From Girardinichthys multiradiatus (Eukaryota > Chordata > Actinopteri > Cyprinodontiformes > Goodeidae): 64,000 nucleotides of DNA. The position numbers and the translations under genes are program-made. The notes beneath the pieces were generated by a model. It did no database searches. It was given only the letters and a program-made list of their open reading frames with translations, and was not told the DNA's origin. Below, piece by piece: positions 1 through 11,300 of the stretch. Position 1 is the stretch's first letter. Every line of letters begins with the position of its first letter. Location of the stretch: contig NC_061815.1 in NCBI RefSeq assembly GCF_021462225.1, positions 48,733,873 through 48,797,872 of the forward strand, given 5' to 3'.

Positions 1-424
1 AATGCCTGCTCAGTCCCAGAACACAGACAGTAAGGGCCTCGGGGTAATTTCACACTCTCTTATGATTTTGTACAGAAGTAATATAACTTCAGAGAGAAGT
101 TTTGGGTTGACTTTAAAGAAAAAAATGTGGTGCTGCTGAAATTTTACTCTTTGCAAGTTTAGCTATGATATTGCAGAAAGCCAGGTACATGTTGAATAAA
201 TGGAAAGGTTTTTGCATAAGCAGATTATAGTGATTATAGTTATCTATAAAGCTTTGTTTTCAGTGTTAGCACCTGGAATGAGATAAGCAGCTATTGTATG
301 CATTCTAATGGAACTAAAGAAAACTAAGTCTTGCAATTAGACCAAGCTACTGTGCTTCATGTTTTAAGATGTCTGAAAAGCACACTATATATTTTTGGAA
401 AGTCTAGCTGTATGGTATCATGGG

Positions 425-467
<43 letters not shown>

Positions 468-1671
468 ATAACAGCAGACTAAGAGAAGCATAAGAAGAAA
501 TAATTGTTTCCACGGACATTAAAATTTAAAGGACACGTATTACTTATACAAGTAAATTGCGCTGCCTGCGTCCCAGTGTCCCATACCACCAGGCTAACAT
601 ATTAAATTTCTCATCCAGATTGATTCGCAAAAACATGACCAATGACTCTAATGTGATAATGCATCATGGGTCAGTGTGTGGTGGTGGGAGCAATGGTTGT
701 GGTCACAGTTATGTGACTGTGCTGGTGTTTGGCCAGAAAACAACACAGAATTACCTCCAAACAAACAATGCTGAGGTGACCTAATGATCGGCCATTTAAA
801 GCAATCTCAATTAGGCTGAGGTCGGATAGGTGCCTGAAAGCTGACTGAATGGCTCTTCACTTCCATTTCAATGGGGTGATGTCCCAGTTTTTCCCTCTGT
901 AAAACCAGGGTATTTTAAGATTTGTTTTCTCTAGCTCTGAATCATTGAATATTATTCTTGAACATATGAGATGGGACAACCAGTCTGTGGAGCAGTTGAG
1001 ATAACTGCTCCACAGTTTTATTACTCACGATGAGAGGGCTGTTAAAATGAACGGCAGCGGCTAAAATAAGGATTAAACATGTCACAGTTTTTGCAGTTTA
1101 AATATTTCTATGGGGACCATTGACATATAATTTTCATTAGGTGTAACAAACCAAGTAATCCACACATATAAAGAAATCAAAGTAAATTAGTCCACTAATG
1201 AAGTTATGGGGAAAATACTGAAATCAAACAGAATAAGTACTGAACACAATTTTTCTAATGATTTATGGAAAAGCTTTCCTTAGTAATGGCAACTCCAAGA
1301 CATGCCTTGTACACATAATCTAATCATTGCTCAGGTGTGAATTGTGTGTGAACTCTTTTATATAAACGTGGTGGGTTTAATGCCATTCAAAAAGTTCAGC
1401 TTTTGTCTCACCTGAACAGACTATATTCTCCCAGTATTTCACAAGCTTGTCCAAATATTCTGCAGCAAACTTAAATATGCTTATTCTCCTTGTGGAGTGA
1501 CTTTGGATAGAGCTTGTGTCAGTTCATTGCGTTGGGAAAAACTTTAACCACAATTTCCAGGGCTTTCGAAGCTCTGTGTAAGTGCTTCATGGTTCATGGA
1601 GAACGCTTGATTATTCCCTCAGTTTAAAATGTTACGAGAGGGTAGCAACGAGTGATAGTGGTTATGTGCGG
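1..1671. other. No gene recognised; AT-rich anonymous DNA
   Basis: Apart from the CA microsatellite, I see no coding region, transposon end or RNA gene here. The longest open frame (557-784) has no recognisable domain and ordinary non-coding composition. Confidence 0.5.
426..466. repeat. (CA)n microsatellite
   Basis: About 20 uninterrupted CA units. Dinucleotide runs of this kind are common in fish genomes and likely length-polymorphic. Confidence 0.97.
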
Positions 1672-2300
1672 TAGTCCCTGCAGTAGTCCTCCTGGGGCTC
1701 CCGGGCCCTGGAGCTCCTTAGCATGTGTGTGGCTCCGATCTCCTTAGTGTCTGTCTCGAGTCCTGGGGGGCAGGTCTGTGGCTCCTCACACCCACTATTA
1801 AATATTATGGAGAAAACTTGTATACACAAGCGCACGCAGTCATACAGCCACTGCTGTTTGTATTCAGGTGTTTACAGATACACAGGTATGCTCTATATTG
1901 AGCTGCGGTTGCCACTAAATGCATATTGCATTGGAACTGTGCACTTTTCAGTTACGTTATTATATTTGCGTTTGTTGTTTGTTTCTGTGGTTTTCTCTCT
2001 CTTTATGCAGGTGTAAAAGCCGGCTTCTAGGATCTCTTCTTTCTCTCCTCTATTCATATCTCTTTCTCTACCTTTTAACTTTTTGCACCTCTCTCTCTTT
2101 CTTTTTCCAATTTTCCCTATCATTTCCACCTCTGTTTCATTTGAAATAATTCCAAAGCAATTTCTAATAAAGATTTTTATATCAAGCAGAGTATTACAGC
2201 GAAAACCTTAATGCTCCACTTGTAAAATTAAATCTATTGGGTTTCTCATTGGCACTCAGACAATAATTCTGAGTGCCACTCTGGTGGACTGGACATGAAC
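1672..2300 (+). repeat. Unnamed interspersed repeat, copy 1 (3' part)
   Basis: This segment matches 49075-49540 along its length in the same orientation. Shared parts include a G-rich stretch around 1745-1790, a segment reading ggagaaaacttgtatacaca near 1809, a pyrimidine-rich block, and an end with a ctaataaag polyadenylation-like signal (near 2164) followed by a conserved block ending near 2296. Copy 2 extends about 880 bp further upstream, so this copy appears 5'-truncated, as retroposed copies often are. I cannot name the family, and its open frames look incidental. Confidence 0.75.
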
Positions 2301-2532
2301 AAAAATAATAATCTTATAAGTCACCTGGCCATGGAGAAATTATGTTCTTTCTGTTCCGAATTATGACAGGCAAGGTGCTTGCTAGAACATTTGGAAGTTT
2401 ACAAATGTAGATGTAACTTTATCTATAAATATATATTTTTAATAGTAAGACGTTTTGAAGGTCTCTTTGCATTTACCAGTTGCAATAGTTTGGTAATGAC
2501 AAACATTTTTATAGACCATCAGTTAAGGCACT

Positions 2533-2599
2533 GTTGTGAAATGCCTTGAGACAACATGTGTTGTGAATTGGCGCTATATAAATAAACTGAATTGAATTA
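2533..2599 (+). repeat. L2-type LINE 3' tail fragment
   Basis: The segment carries the ending shared by the L2 copies of this window: a gccttgagac core, a ggcgctatataaataaac motif and a gaattgaatt terminus. No upstream L2 sequence is attached, so it is either an extreme 5' truncation or a tail used by another non-autonomous element. Confidence 0.8.
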
Positions 2600-2724
2600 G
2601 ACCAGCTGATATTGATTTGCACAAAGCAACCAGAATACTTTCTGAATACTGACATATTTCAGCAATTTTTTGGCATTCTTTGCATTTTTTCACATCCTTT
2701 TTTCATGTTATCCATTCTTTTTCT

Positions 2725-4245
2725 CAGAATCAGAATCAGCTTTATTGCGTACGTACGTGCTCTCTGGTTTTTGTTTTTTGCGTTAAGGAATATACTGTAC
2801 ATATATGCAATATACACATATATAATAAAAAGGTGCATTTGCAACATCTGTATGCTGTTGTACTGTACTCTATTAAATGTTCAACAGAGAAACAGCCTGG
2901 GGGAAGAAACTGTCTCTGTGGCGGCTGGTTTTAGCGAACAGTGCTCTGTAGCGGCGGCCTGAAGGTAAAGCTCTAAACAGTTTATGTGCAGGGTGTGTGG
3001 GGACTGCAGAGATTTTAGCAACTCTTTTCCTGACACTAGAACTGTATAAGTCCTGGATGGAGGGAAGGTCAGCCCTGATTATTCTCTCTGCAGACCTAAT
3101 TATTCGTTGCAGTCTGGACCTGTCCTGTTTTGGGGATGAGCCAAACCACATTGAGATGGATGAAGACAGGACAGACTGAATGATAGCAGTGTAGAAGATG
3201 ACCAGCAGCTCTTGTGGAAGGTTGTACTTCTTGAGTTGCCTCAGGAAGTACAGTCTCTGCTGGGCCTTCTTTCGAACAGTGTCTATGTGTGAAGACCATC
3301 TCAGGTCCTCGGAGATGGTGGTTCATAAGAACCTGAAGTGGTCCAAAGCCGACACGGTGTTGTTGAGGATGGTGAGGGGAGTGTATGGGAGTAGTGTTCT
3401 CCGAAAGTCCACCACCATTTCCACAGTCTTGAGTGGGTTGAGTTCAAGGTAGTTCTGACCGCACCAGTGTATCGGCCGATCCACCTGCTGTCTGTATGCA
3501 GACTCATCACTGTCCTGGATCAGACCAATGACAGTGGTGTCGTCTGCAAACTTCAGGAGTTTCACGGACGAGTCCACTGAGGTGCAGTCATTTGTATACA
3601 GGGAGAAGAGGAGTGGGGATAGAACACACCTTGACGGGAACTGGCGTACGTCCCTGGACGGTCGAGGTGTTGCAGGATGAAGTGTAGACCTAAGTTGACA
3701 GCACCATCTGCTGACCTGTTTGCCCGGTAAGCAAACTGCAGGGGGTCCAGCAGAGGGCCTGTGATGTCTTTAAGGTGCTTCAACACCAGCCGCTCAAAGG
3801 ATTTCATGACCACAGACGTCAGGGCTACAGGCCTGTAGTCATTTTCCTAGGATGGTGGGTTTCTTGGGCACCGGGATGATGGTGGATCATTTGAGGCAGG
3901 AGGGGACCTCACACGTCTCCAGTGACTTGTTGAAAGTTCGGGTGAAGATCGGGGCGAGTTGATTTGCATAGGCTTTCAGGCATGATGGGGAGACGTTATC
4001 AGGTCCTCCAGCTTTCCTTGTTTTCATGCGCTGAAAGAGCCTATTTACATCTTCCACGGAGATCTTTAGTGCAGGCAGAGGATCTGAAGGTAGGGGGTTG
4101 GTAGCTTTGTGGGAAGAACTTCTCCCTGTATAGTTCTTCCAAGGATTTATCTGATCTAAACTTGGATTTTTTGACCAAATTTTCAGTTTACTGAAAAGCT
4201 TAAGGAAGAACAAATCTGTAGTGGGAAGAAAACAGACCTTGTATT
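2725..4245 (-). mobile_element. Rex1/CR1-like LINE, 5'-truncated and internally deleted
   Basis: Read on the minus strand, the element runs from RT sequence near 4130 to a 3' end at 2725 made of short gattct-type repeats (seen on the plus strand as cagaatcagaatcagc). Such a tail is typical of this LINE group. The 5' edge stops where the tail of an L2-type element begins at 4246. The assignment rests on the translated RT and the tail. Rex1/Babar within the CR1 group is my best match, but another CR1-group family is possible. Confidence 0.75.
2880..4130 (-). pseudogene. Broken reverse transcriptase of the Rex1-like LINE
   Basis: In order on the minus strand one can read an N-terminal RT segment with KTRKAGGPDNVSPSCLK (near 4000), then ALTSVVMKSFERLVLKHL and DPLQFAYRANRS (3700-3830), the catalytic FADDTTVIGLI box (near 3540), and a C-terminal region with SAERIIRADLPS and HPAHKLFRALPSGRRYRAL (2890-3090). 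These are spread over three frames. Between the YRANRS segment and the FADD box, about 100 residues of palm that would carry the first catalytic aspartate are missing (junction near 3655). The protein cannot be functional. In a live element it would reverse-transcribe its own RNA at the target site. Confidence 0.85.
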
Positions 4246-6665
4246 TCAATTTAATTCAATTCAGTTTATGTATATAGCGCCAATTAACAATACATTTCGT
4301 CTCGAGGCACTTCACAAAAATCAGGTACATACATTCCAATTAATCCTAATCATTGAACAGTGCAGTCATTTCAGTTATTTAATCAAATTGGATAAAACGT
4401 TTTTCTGTCTAAGGAAACCCAGCAGATTACATCCAGTCAGTGACTTGCAGCATTCACTCCTCCTGGATGAGCATGTAGAGACAGTGGACAGTCACTGGTG
4501 TTGACTTTGCAGCAATCCCTCATACTGAGCATGCATGTAGCGACAGTGGAGAGGAAAAACTCCCTTTTAACAGGAAGAAACCTCCGGCAGAACCAGAACC
4601 AGGCTCAGTGTGAGCGACCATGTGCCACGACCGACTGGGCGTTTGAGAGAACAGATCAGGGACACAAAGAGAACAAAGAAGCACTGATCGAGAAGTACAT
4701 TCTATGGGAAGTAAAAGTAAATGTTAATGGATGTAGCTCCTTTAGTCGTTTCACCTAGAAAGAAAGAACAGATAAAATCTGAGCCAGTTTTCAAGGTTAG
4801 AATTTGAAAGAGAGAACATAGAGTTAGTCACAGTAAAAGCCCAGTCAATTGCCATGTCCAGGAGAGAGAAAGGGTGAAACACTGAAAGACAGGGCCAAAT
4901 GTATCATCGGTAGATGGTGAGCATTAAGTTGTTGGCAGCAGAAGCTTGGATGATGTCCCTCTCCAGAAAGGTGTCACAGGTAGACACAGAGTCAGGCCAG
5001 GTGTATCTTCTAGGAAGAGAAAAGAGAGAGAACAAAGTTAAAAGCTGAAATAACAGCAAATAATGCAAAATTGGAGAGTGAGAATGTAGCGAAGAGGGTG
5101 AAAGTGGTCATTATGTCCTCCAGCAGCCTAGGCCTATAGCAGCATAACTACAGAGATAGCTCAGGATAACCTAAGCCACTCTAACTATAAGCTTTATCAA
5201 AAAGGAAAGTTTTAAGCCTAGCCTTAAAAGTAGACAAGGTGTCTGCCTCACGGACTAAAACTGGGAGCTGGTTCCCCAGGAGAGGAGCCTGATAACTAAA
5301 GGATCTGCCTCCCATTCTACTTCTAGAGACTCTAGGAACCACCAGTAAACCTGCAGTCTGAGAACGAAGTGCTCTGTTAGGAACATATGGACCAATCAGA
5401 TCTCTGATGTATGATGAAGCTAGATCATTAAGGGCTTTATATGTGAGGAGAATTTTAAATTATATTCCAGATTTAACAGGGAGCCAATGAAGGGAAGCTA
5501 AAATTGGGGAAATATGATCTCTCTTTTTAATTTTCATCAGAACTCTTGCTGCAGCATTTTGAATCAGCTGAAGGCTTTTAACTGCATTTTGTGGACATTC
5601 TAATAGTAAAGAATTACAATAGTCCAGCCTTGAAGTAACAAATACGTGGTCTAGTTTTTCAGCATCACTCCTCGACAAGATTTTTCTAATTTTGGCAATG
5701 TTCTGGAGATGAAAGAAGGAAATCCTAGAAACCTGTTTAATATGGGATTTAAATGACATGTCCTGGTCAAAAATAACACCAACGTTTTTTACTTTATTAT
5801 CGGAGGTCAATTTAATGCCATCCAGGTTAAGTGATTGACTAAGCAGTTTCTTTTTTAAAGACTGTTCCAAAGACAACAACTTCTGTCTTGTCAGAATTTA
5901 GAAGCAGAAAATTTAAAATCATCCATGTTATTGTGTCTTCAAGACATGCTTGTAGTCTATCTAACTGGTTGGGCCCATCAGAATTTATGGATAAGTAAAG
6001 CTGAGTATCATCAGCGTAACAGTGAACATGTATTCTGTGCTGCCTGATAATTTTACCTATTGGAAGCATATATATAGTAAAGAGAATTGGGCCCTGCGGT
6101 ACTCCATAATTAACCCTGGAGTTTAAAGATGATTTATCATTTACATGAACAAACTGGAATTTGTCAGACAAATAAGATTTAAACCAGCCTAGCGCTGTTC
6201 CCCTGATCCCTACAGCATATTCCAGCCTTTCTAAGAGAATATTGTGATCGACTGTATCATATGCAGCACTGAGATCTAACAGGACAAGTACAGACACAAG
6301 TCCATTATCTGAGGCCATACGAATATCATTAGTGACTTTCAGCAGAGCTGTTTCAGTGCTATGATGAGCTCTGAAGCCTGACTGAAACTCTTCAAACAGG
6401 TCATTGCTGTATAAATGTTCACACATTTGATTAGCAACAATTTTCTCAAGAATTTTGGATAAGAATGGAAGATTGGATATAGGTCTGTAATTTATTGTCA
6501 TCTCGATCAAGCAAAGGTTTCTTAAGTAAAGGTTTAATTACAGCTACCTTAAAAGCTTGTGGTACATATCCATTCACTAAGGATAGGTTAATCATACCTA
6601 AAATGGGGCTGGTAATCAGAGGGAACACTTCCTTAAATAATTTGGTTGGGATGGGGTCTAACATA
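4246..6665 (-). mobile_element. L2-type LINE (copy A), 3' part: RT and 3' UTR
   Basis: Minus-strand LINE with its 3' tail at 4246 (gaattgaatt-type end, tatatagcgcc core), a 3' UTR from about 4300 to 5150, and ORF2 RT from 5170 to 6665. The same 3' region recurs at 28642, 34241, 51361 and 60341. The other part of this element lies at 7661-8350, beyond a Tc1 fragment that begins exactly at 6666. The RT reads like the Maui/L2-type LINEs common in fish; the family name is inferred from memory of the protein motifs. Confidence 0.88.
5170..6665 (-). pseudogene. L2-type ORF2 reverse transcriptase, C-terminal two thirds, broken
   Basis: From the 5' side the protein shows LDPIPTKLFKEV and AVIKPLLKKP (6560-6665), NYRPISNLPFLSKILEKIVA, FQSGFRAHHSTETALLKV, the catalytic LLDLSAAYDTVDHNILL box, GVPQG, and the second catalytic box HCYADDTQLYLS, then LNSDKTEVVVFG. 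Four residues normally found just after GVPQG are missing, consistent with a 12-nt deletion. Frame changes occur near 6490 and near 5860 (an A-rich run). The downstream domain reads through LDYCNSLLL and HISPILASLHWLPVKSGI to a stop at 5460-5462, followed by further family-typical coding sequence to about 5170. The palm motifs are present but the frame is broken. Copies D and E share the same TAA stop. Confidence 0.88.
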
Positions 6666-7660
6666 CAGTACAGACCAAAAGTTTGGACACACCTTCTCAT
6701 TCAAAGAGTTGTCTTTATTTTCATGACAATGAATATTGTAGCTTCACACTAAAGGCATCAAAACTATGAATTAACACATGTGGAATTATATACTGAACAA
6801 AAAACTGTGAAACAACTGAAAATATGTCTTATATTCCAGGTTCTTCAAAGTAGCCACCTTTTGCTTTGATTACTGCTCCGCACACTCTTGGCATTCTGTT
6901 GATGAGCTTCAAGAGGTAGTCACCTGAAATGGTTTTCACTTCACAGGTGTGCCCTGTCAGGTTTAATAAGTGGGATTTCAAGACTTATAAATGGGGTTGG
7001 AACCATCAGTTGTAAAAGCAGCTAAGTAAAGAAAAAAGAAAAAAGTAAAAAAAAAAGTAAAGAAAAACGAGTGGCCATCATTACTTTAAGAAATGAAGGT
7101 CAGTCAGTCCGAACAATTGGGAAAACTTTGAAAGTGTCACCAAGTGCAGTCACAAAAACCATCAAGCGCTACAAAGAAACTGGCTCAGGACCGCCCCATG
7201 AAAGGAAGACCAAGAGTCACCTCTGCTGCGGACGATAAGTTCATCCAAGTCACCAGCCTCAGAAATTGCAGGTTAACAGCAGCTCAGATTAGAGAACAGG
7301 TCAATCCCACACAGAGTTCTAGCAGCAGACACATCTCTAGAACAACTGTTTAGAGGAGACTGTGTGAATCAGGCCTTCATGGTAAAATAGCTGCTAGGAA
7401 ACCACTGCTGAGGACAGGCAACAAGCAGAAGAGACTTGTTTGGGCTAAAGAACACAAGGAATGGACATTAAACCAGTGGAAATCTGTGCTTTGGTCTGAT
7501 GAGTCCAAGTTTGAGATCTTTGGTTCCAACCACCGTGTCTTTGTGCGGCGCAGAAGAGGTGAACGGATGGACTCTACATGCCTGGTTCCCACCGTGAAGC
7601 ATGGAGGAGGAGGTGTGATGGCGTGGGGGTGCTTTGCTGGTGACACTGTTGGGGATTTAT
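6666..7660 (+). mobile_element. Tc1-like transposon, right-truncated, inserted in L2 copy A
   Basis: The element begins at 6666 with the terminal sequence cagtacagaccaaaagtttg, directly after a TA dinucleotide (6664-6665), the expected Tc1/mariner target site. It stops abruptly at 7660 within the transposase gene, where L2 sequence resumes. No right terminal repeat is present. L2 RT lies on the left and L2 endonuclease on the right, with several hundred bp of L2 missing between them. The simplest history is insertion followed by a deletion that took the right half of the transposon and adjoining LINE sequence. Confidence 0.88.
7030..7660 (+). pseudogene. Tc1-type transposase, N-terminal two thirds, truncated
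   Basis: Translation gives a helix-turn-helix DNA-binding region (KRVAIITLRNEGQSVRTIGK, near 7070-7130), an RPMKGRPRVTSAADDKFI linker, a second DNA-binding part (RLTAAQIREQV), and the start of the DDE catalytic domain with LWSDESKFEIFG (first catalytic Asp, near 7500) and PTVKHGGGGVMAWGCF. The second Asp and the Glu are lost with the 3' end. There is a frame break near 7190, an in-frame TAG at 7351-7353, and A-rich slippage around 7030-7065 where the start codon should be. In intact relatives this enzyme cuts and pastes the element into TA sites. Confidence 0.85.
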
Positions 7661-7990
7661 GAGGAAAAGTAAAGATTAAATATTCAAAAGAGTTGTAGCT
7701 ATTGATTGGTCTGGGACTAGTCAATAAATCGGACTGAAAGATGGTTGCTACTCCTCCTCGCCCAGTATTTGGAGGAATGTGAAAATTTTAATAATTAGTA
7801 GGAGTTGACTCATTTATAGTAACATAACCCTCTTGCTGCAGCCAGGTTTCTGTGAGTCAAAATAAATCAGATTGTCACAAATCAGGTCACTAACTAGCAA
7901 AGTCTTTGAAGAGAGATCTTATATTCAGTAAGCCACATTTAATTGTTTTATTTTTCTTTTTAGTCTGAGTTGTGTTTATTTTTATTAGAT
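7661..7990 (-). pseudogene. Start of L2 ORF2 endonuclease domain, degraded
   Basis: On the minus strand one reads CGLLNIRSL near 7940 (a usual opening of the apurinic-endonuclease domain of LINE ORF2), remnants of a TETWLQ-like segment near 7840, and SPRPINSYNSFEYLIFTFPH at 7665-7722. Several stops and frame changes separate these pieces. The rest of the endonuclease, with the catalytic Asp and His residues, is missing where the Tc1 fragment begins. In a working LINE this enzyme nicks the target DNA to prime reverse transcription. Confidence 0.72.
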
Positions 7991-8157
7991 TTTCCTAATT
8001 TCCTCGTTTTAGTTTATTTTTTAATCTATTCAATTTTGGCCATGAGCAAGACATTGTCTTAATAGGGTAATGGGTGGGTAGCAGTACAGAAGCTGCAGAG
8101 AGGAGTGTTAAACTACGACCCTGCTTCCTGGTCTGAACCCTGGGTTGTCAGAGGTTT

Positions 8158-8345
8158 GGAGAACTAATAAATTCGGCCAGATTCCTAGAAAGAAGAACAG
8201 CTCCATCCAAAGTGGGATGGATGATCTCTCCGAATCAAACCAGGTTTTCCCCAAAATGTTTGCCACTTATCAAGGTATCCCACATTGTTTTCTGGACACC
8301 ACCTATTTCTAAGCTTTAACTCTGTTTTCAACTTTGTTGACTAGA
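8158..8345 (-). pseudogene. C-terminus of L2 ORF1 SGNH-type esterase, degraded
   Basis: The minus strand reads [20 protein letters not shown], then KPGLIRRD. After a frame change at about 8220 it continues [20 protein letters not shown] to the end near 8158. The D-x-I-H-P arrangement near the C-terminus matches the catalytic Asp-His end of SGNH/GDSL-like esterase domains known from ORF1 of CR1/L2 LINEs (Kapitonov and Jurka). The catalytic serine block would lie further upstream and is not recognisable. This is a relic and cannot be made as a single protein. Confidence 0.78.
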
Positions 8346-8350
8346 CCGCC

Positions 8351-11300
8351 TTGTGGAGAGGTTTTAAAACTAAACATGTAGCACAAAAGAACTCAAGCAC
8401 TCAAGATCAGTGCAGACAAGATGAAACAAAAGTGCTCGAAGTTGTTTGCTAGCCAGTGTTTATCTTGATGAAATACACATTGAAATGGTGCCACAGGGTA
8501 AATATTTTAACTAAATGGTCCCAGAGAAGAATATAACTTCAATATTTAAGATCCACTGACAAAATATGGTTGAGGGCTTTAGGGTTTGCCTTATACAAAT
8601 GGTGTCAAAATCTCTGTAAGGACCAAGACGAGCCTCTTCTATAATTTAATATCACATTTCATTCTCTAGGGATCTGACACCTGAGCAAATGTGAGGTTTT
8701 TCAAAAGTATTGTCTCTGACATCTTCTGGAATTCTTTCTAAATATCCAAATTACAAATAAATCTGGGAATCAGAGATTGATGCCAGCAGCAAAGCACTGT
8801 TAAAGAACAAGTCTAGAAACAGAGACTGCAGCATTTTGGCCACATCTGCAGAGTGAGCACTAAATGGCAGTTGCAGAAACCCCTGTCGCAGCACAATATG
8901 CGCACAAGGGGGAGGATGCAACATGATGCATCAAAGAAGACATGGACAAAGCAAACTGGCATTCATCTAAAGTTTAAATATTCTGACCTTAATCAAGTAA
9001 AGGCTAGAATCATTTACCATTATGTGTGGAAAAAAACCTAGACGGCATCTGAAATCCAGCAACGTCCTCCGCAGTGTATTGCTATAAGGACAAACCTGTC
9101 ACCATCTAGGGACCTAAGAAGAAGAAAAAAATGTTTAGATCTTCAGGGAAACAGTGCATGCATTTCCTTTTGAAAACATGGAAAGCTTGAGGAAGAGGGA
9201 ACAGCAGCAAGGACCAGTCACAGTTCCTACTAGCCTTTCAATGACAGCTAATGAAATAACTTCAGCATAATATTGAACCAATATTTTATCACCTTGTGTA
9301 ACCAAATTTCTCATTTACAATGTTTTATGTCTTTGTTAAAATGAGCAATTAAAGAATCACAGTTTAAATCCGACAACTGAAAAGGAAAATGTGATTTGTT
9401 GGGTTTTTTGCACCAAACTGATCCAGTGACTAACCAGGGCTGAAATTGATTTCTGATGGGTTCCAGCCACTCTGGAAAATAGGAGTAACTCACAGCATTT
9501 GCAGCAATATTCATTTACTCTACCTGATATTAAAAGACAAATTGTGTTAAAGAACAGAAATAGCATTTATGGATTGAGTCGACAATAGCAGCAGCAACCG
9601 CAGCTCAGTGCTCTGCTTTGACCTACTTAAGCCTTATGATGGGTGATGTCAAATCAAACAGCAATGTTATTCCATGGCTAATTTTACTATTCTGTTTCAT
9701 TGATTCTTGGTGGTTTTTTCATTTTTTGTCTCACTTCAAAAGCAAAACTAACTTCATGTTAGGATCATTTTGAACATGGTGCTCACACCATTCAGTTGGT
9801 TGTTTTTTGCCGTGAGCCCGGCTCTAATTTCTGATGAAAGCGGTTCTTTCCTCTGACTTGGCTCAGAGTTGGTGCTGACTGAAAACCAGTTTAACTGTGG
9901 CAGAACCAGAGCTTGCAGTGCCAAAAACACAAAATGTTGGCAAAGTTAAGCAGTTAGGCCTCCAGGTCATCTTTAATAACTGCTTGAACTAGAAGCAGCA
10001 AATATGAGTTAGATTTGGATATGTTTGGGTCTCCTAACTCTCTTTTGCTGCAATGAATGATGAGGAAACCAGGGAATGAGCATTAGAAATTAAGACCTTC
10101 AGCACATTTCTTTATAAAGGTTTTAAGCACTGGGATTGTTTCATAAAACTCAGAAACACCTGAAAAGATCCACCCAGTGTCTTGATCCAAAACCAGTTCC
10201 CTCCGGGGAAACCTAAAAGGCTTTGCACCGACACTCCCCATCAAACCTGTTGCAAACGTTGTGGCTATAACAATTAGACATGTTCAGACAATGTCATGCC
10301 AAGCTTGGACAATCCTTAAAGTCTTTAAAGCAGTAAGTTTTGTAAAATAGTTTTTCACTAAGTTTTGAGACTGCTGACACCTGCATAATTTGGACATAAT
10401 AGAGTTGGATTTGTAATACACTTAAATATGACCAAAAACCCTTTTAATGTATACTAATCAGTCCTAAACAGAGCATGTGGAAAACTTACAAGGATTGTAG
10501 AATGAACTCCGACCCTGATTTACAAGAACTGCCCACCCACCCCACCCCCATCGCTGCTAGCTCCATATAGTGCAGTGATCTTTACCCCAATATGTGCTAT
10601 ATCTCAGTGTCACAATGGAAACATCACTAATGGCGTATTGTGTAAACACATCAATAAGATGCAGCAGGTGGATCCATTTGAAGTATTTTCTGTCCCTATT
10701 TCACTTGTGTCTCAATGTAAATATGATCTTCTGTCTCAAATACATCAGGTAGAAAGGAAACTGAAGGAAAGAACAGGTTATGAGTAACAAAAATGCATGT
10801 ACTGTACTTATATCACCATTTCTCCTGTGACAAATGGAAAAAAAAAAAAAAGAGAAGTTAAACAATTGTGGCAGAACATCCTCTGCCACAGAGATCCAAA
10901 ACTAGGTTACAGTCGATACCAGTTAAACACACAGATAAACTCTTATCACTGAAAAAGAAAGTCAAGTTATATGGAAGGAAAAATCCTTCAGTGACCACCC
11001 AGATCCAATTTGATGACAGAACACATTCTGAGATTGTCCTATTAATTAATCAAAGCATTTTCTTTAACCCTATTCAGGAGCATCAACACACAAACGTGTC
11101 ACTGACACAATGATCAGATACTTGCACAGTGATTGTAGACTCTGATAGCATAGACACCGGGAAGCCCCCTTGGGGTGTATTTTCCATTACAAAAGCTTTA
11201 TCTAACTGGCTGCTGGGTAGATTTGATCAAATACAAGGAGGACACTTTAACACCAGTGGATGTAGAATAACAAATTCATCCTGGATAAACCTGATATAGA

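Larger units (their letters stand above)
7661..8350 (-). mobile_element. L2-type LINE (copy A), 5' part: ORF1 end and ORF2 start
   Basis: The minus strand carries the end of an ORF1-type protein (8158-8345), a spacer of about 150 bp, and the start of an ORF2 endonuclease (7661-7990). This is the order expected upstream of the RT at 4246-6665, so I read both as one element interrupted by the Tc1 fragment. The upstream limit is uncertain because recognisable coding sequence fades near 8350. Confidence 0.75.

Noticed and set aside
1893..2149. Overlapping frames on both strands near 2 kb
   Set aside because: Located in the pyrimidine-rich end of the unnamed repeat; low-complexity translation and no counterpart in copy 2.
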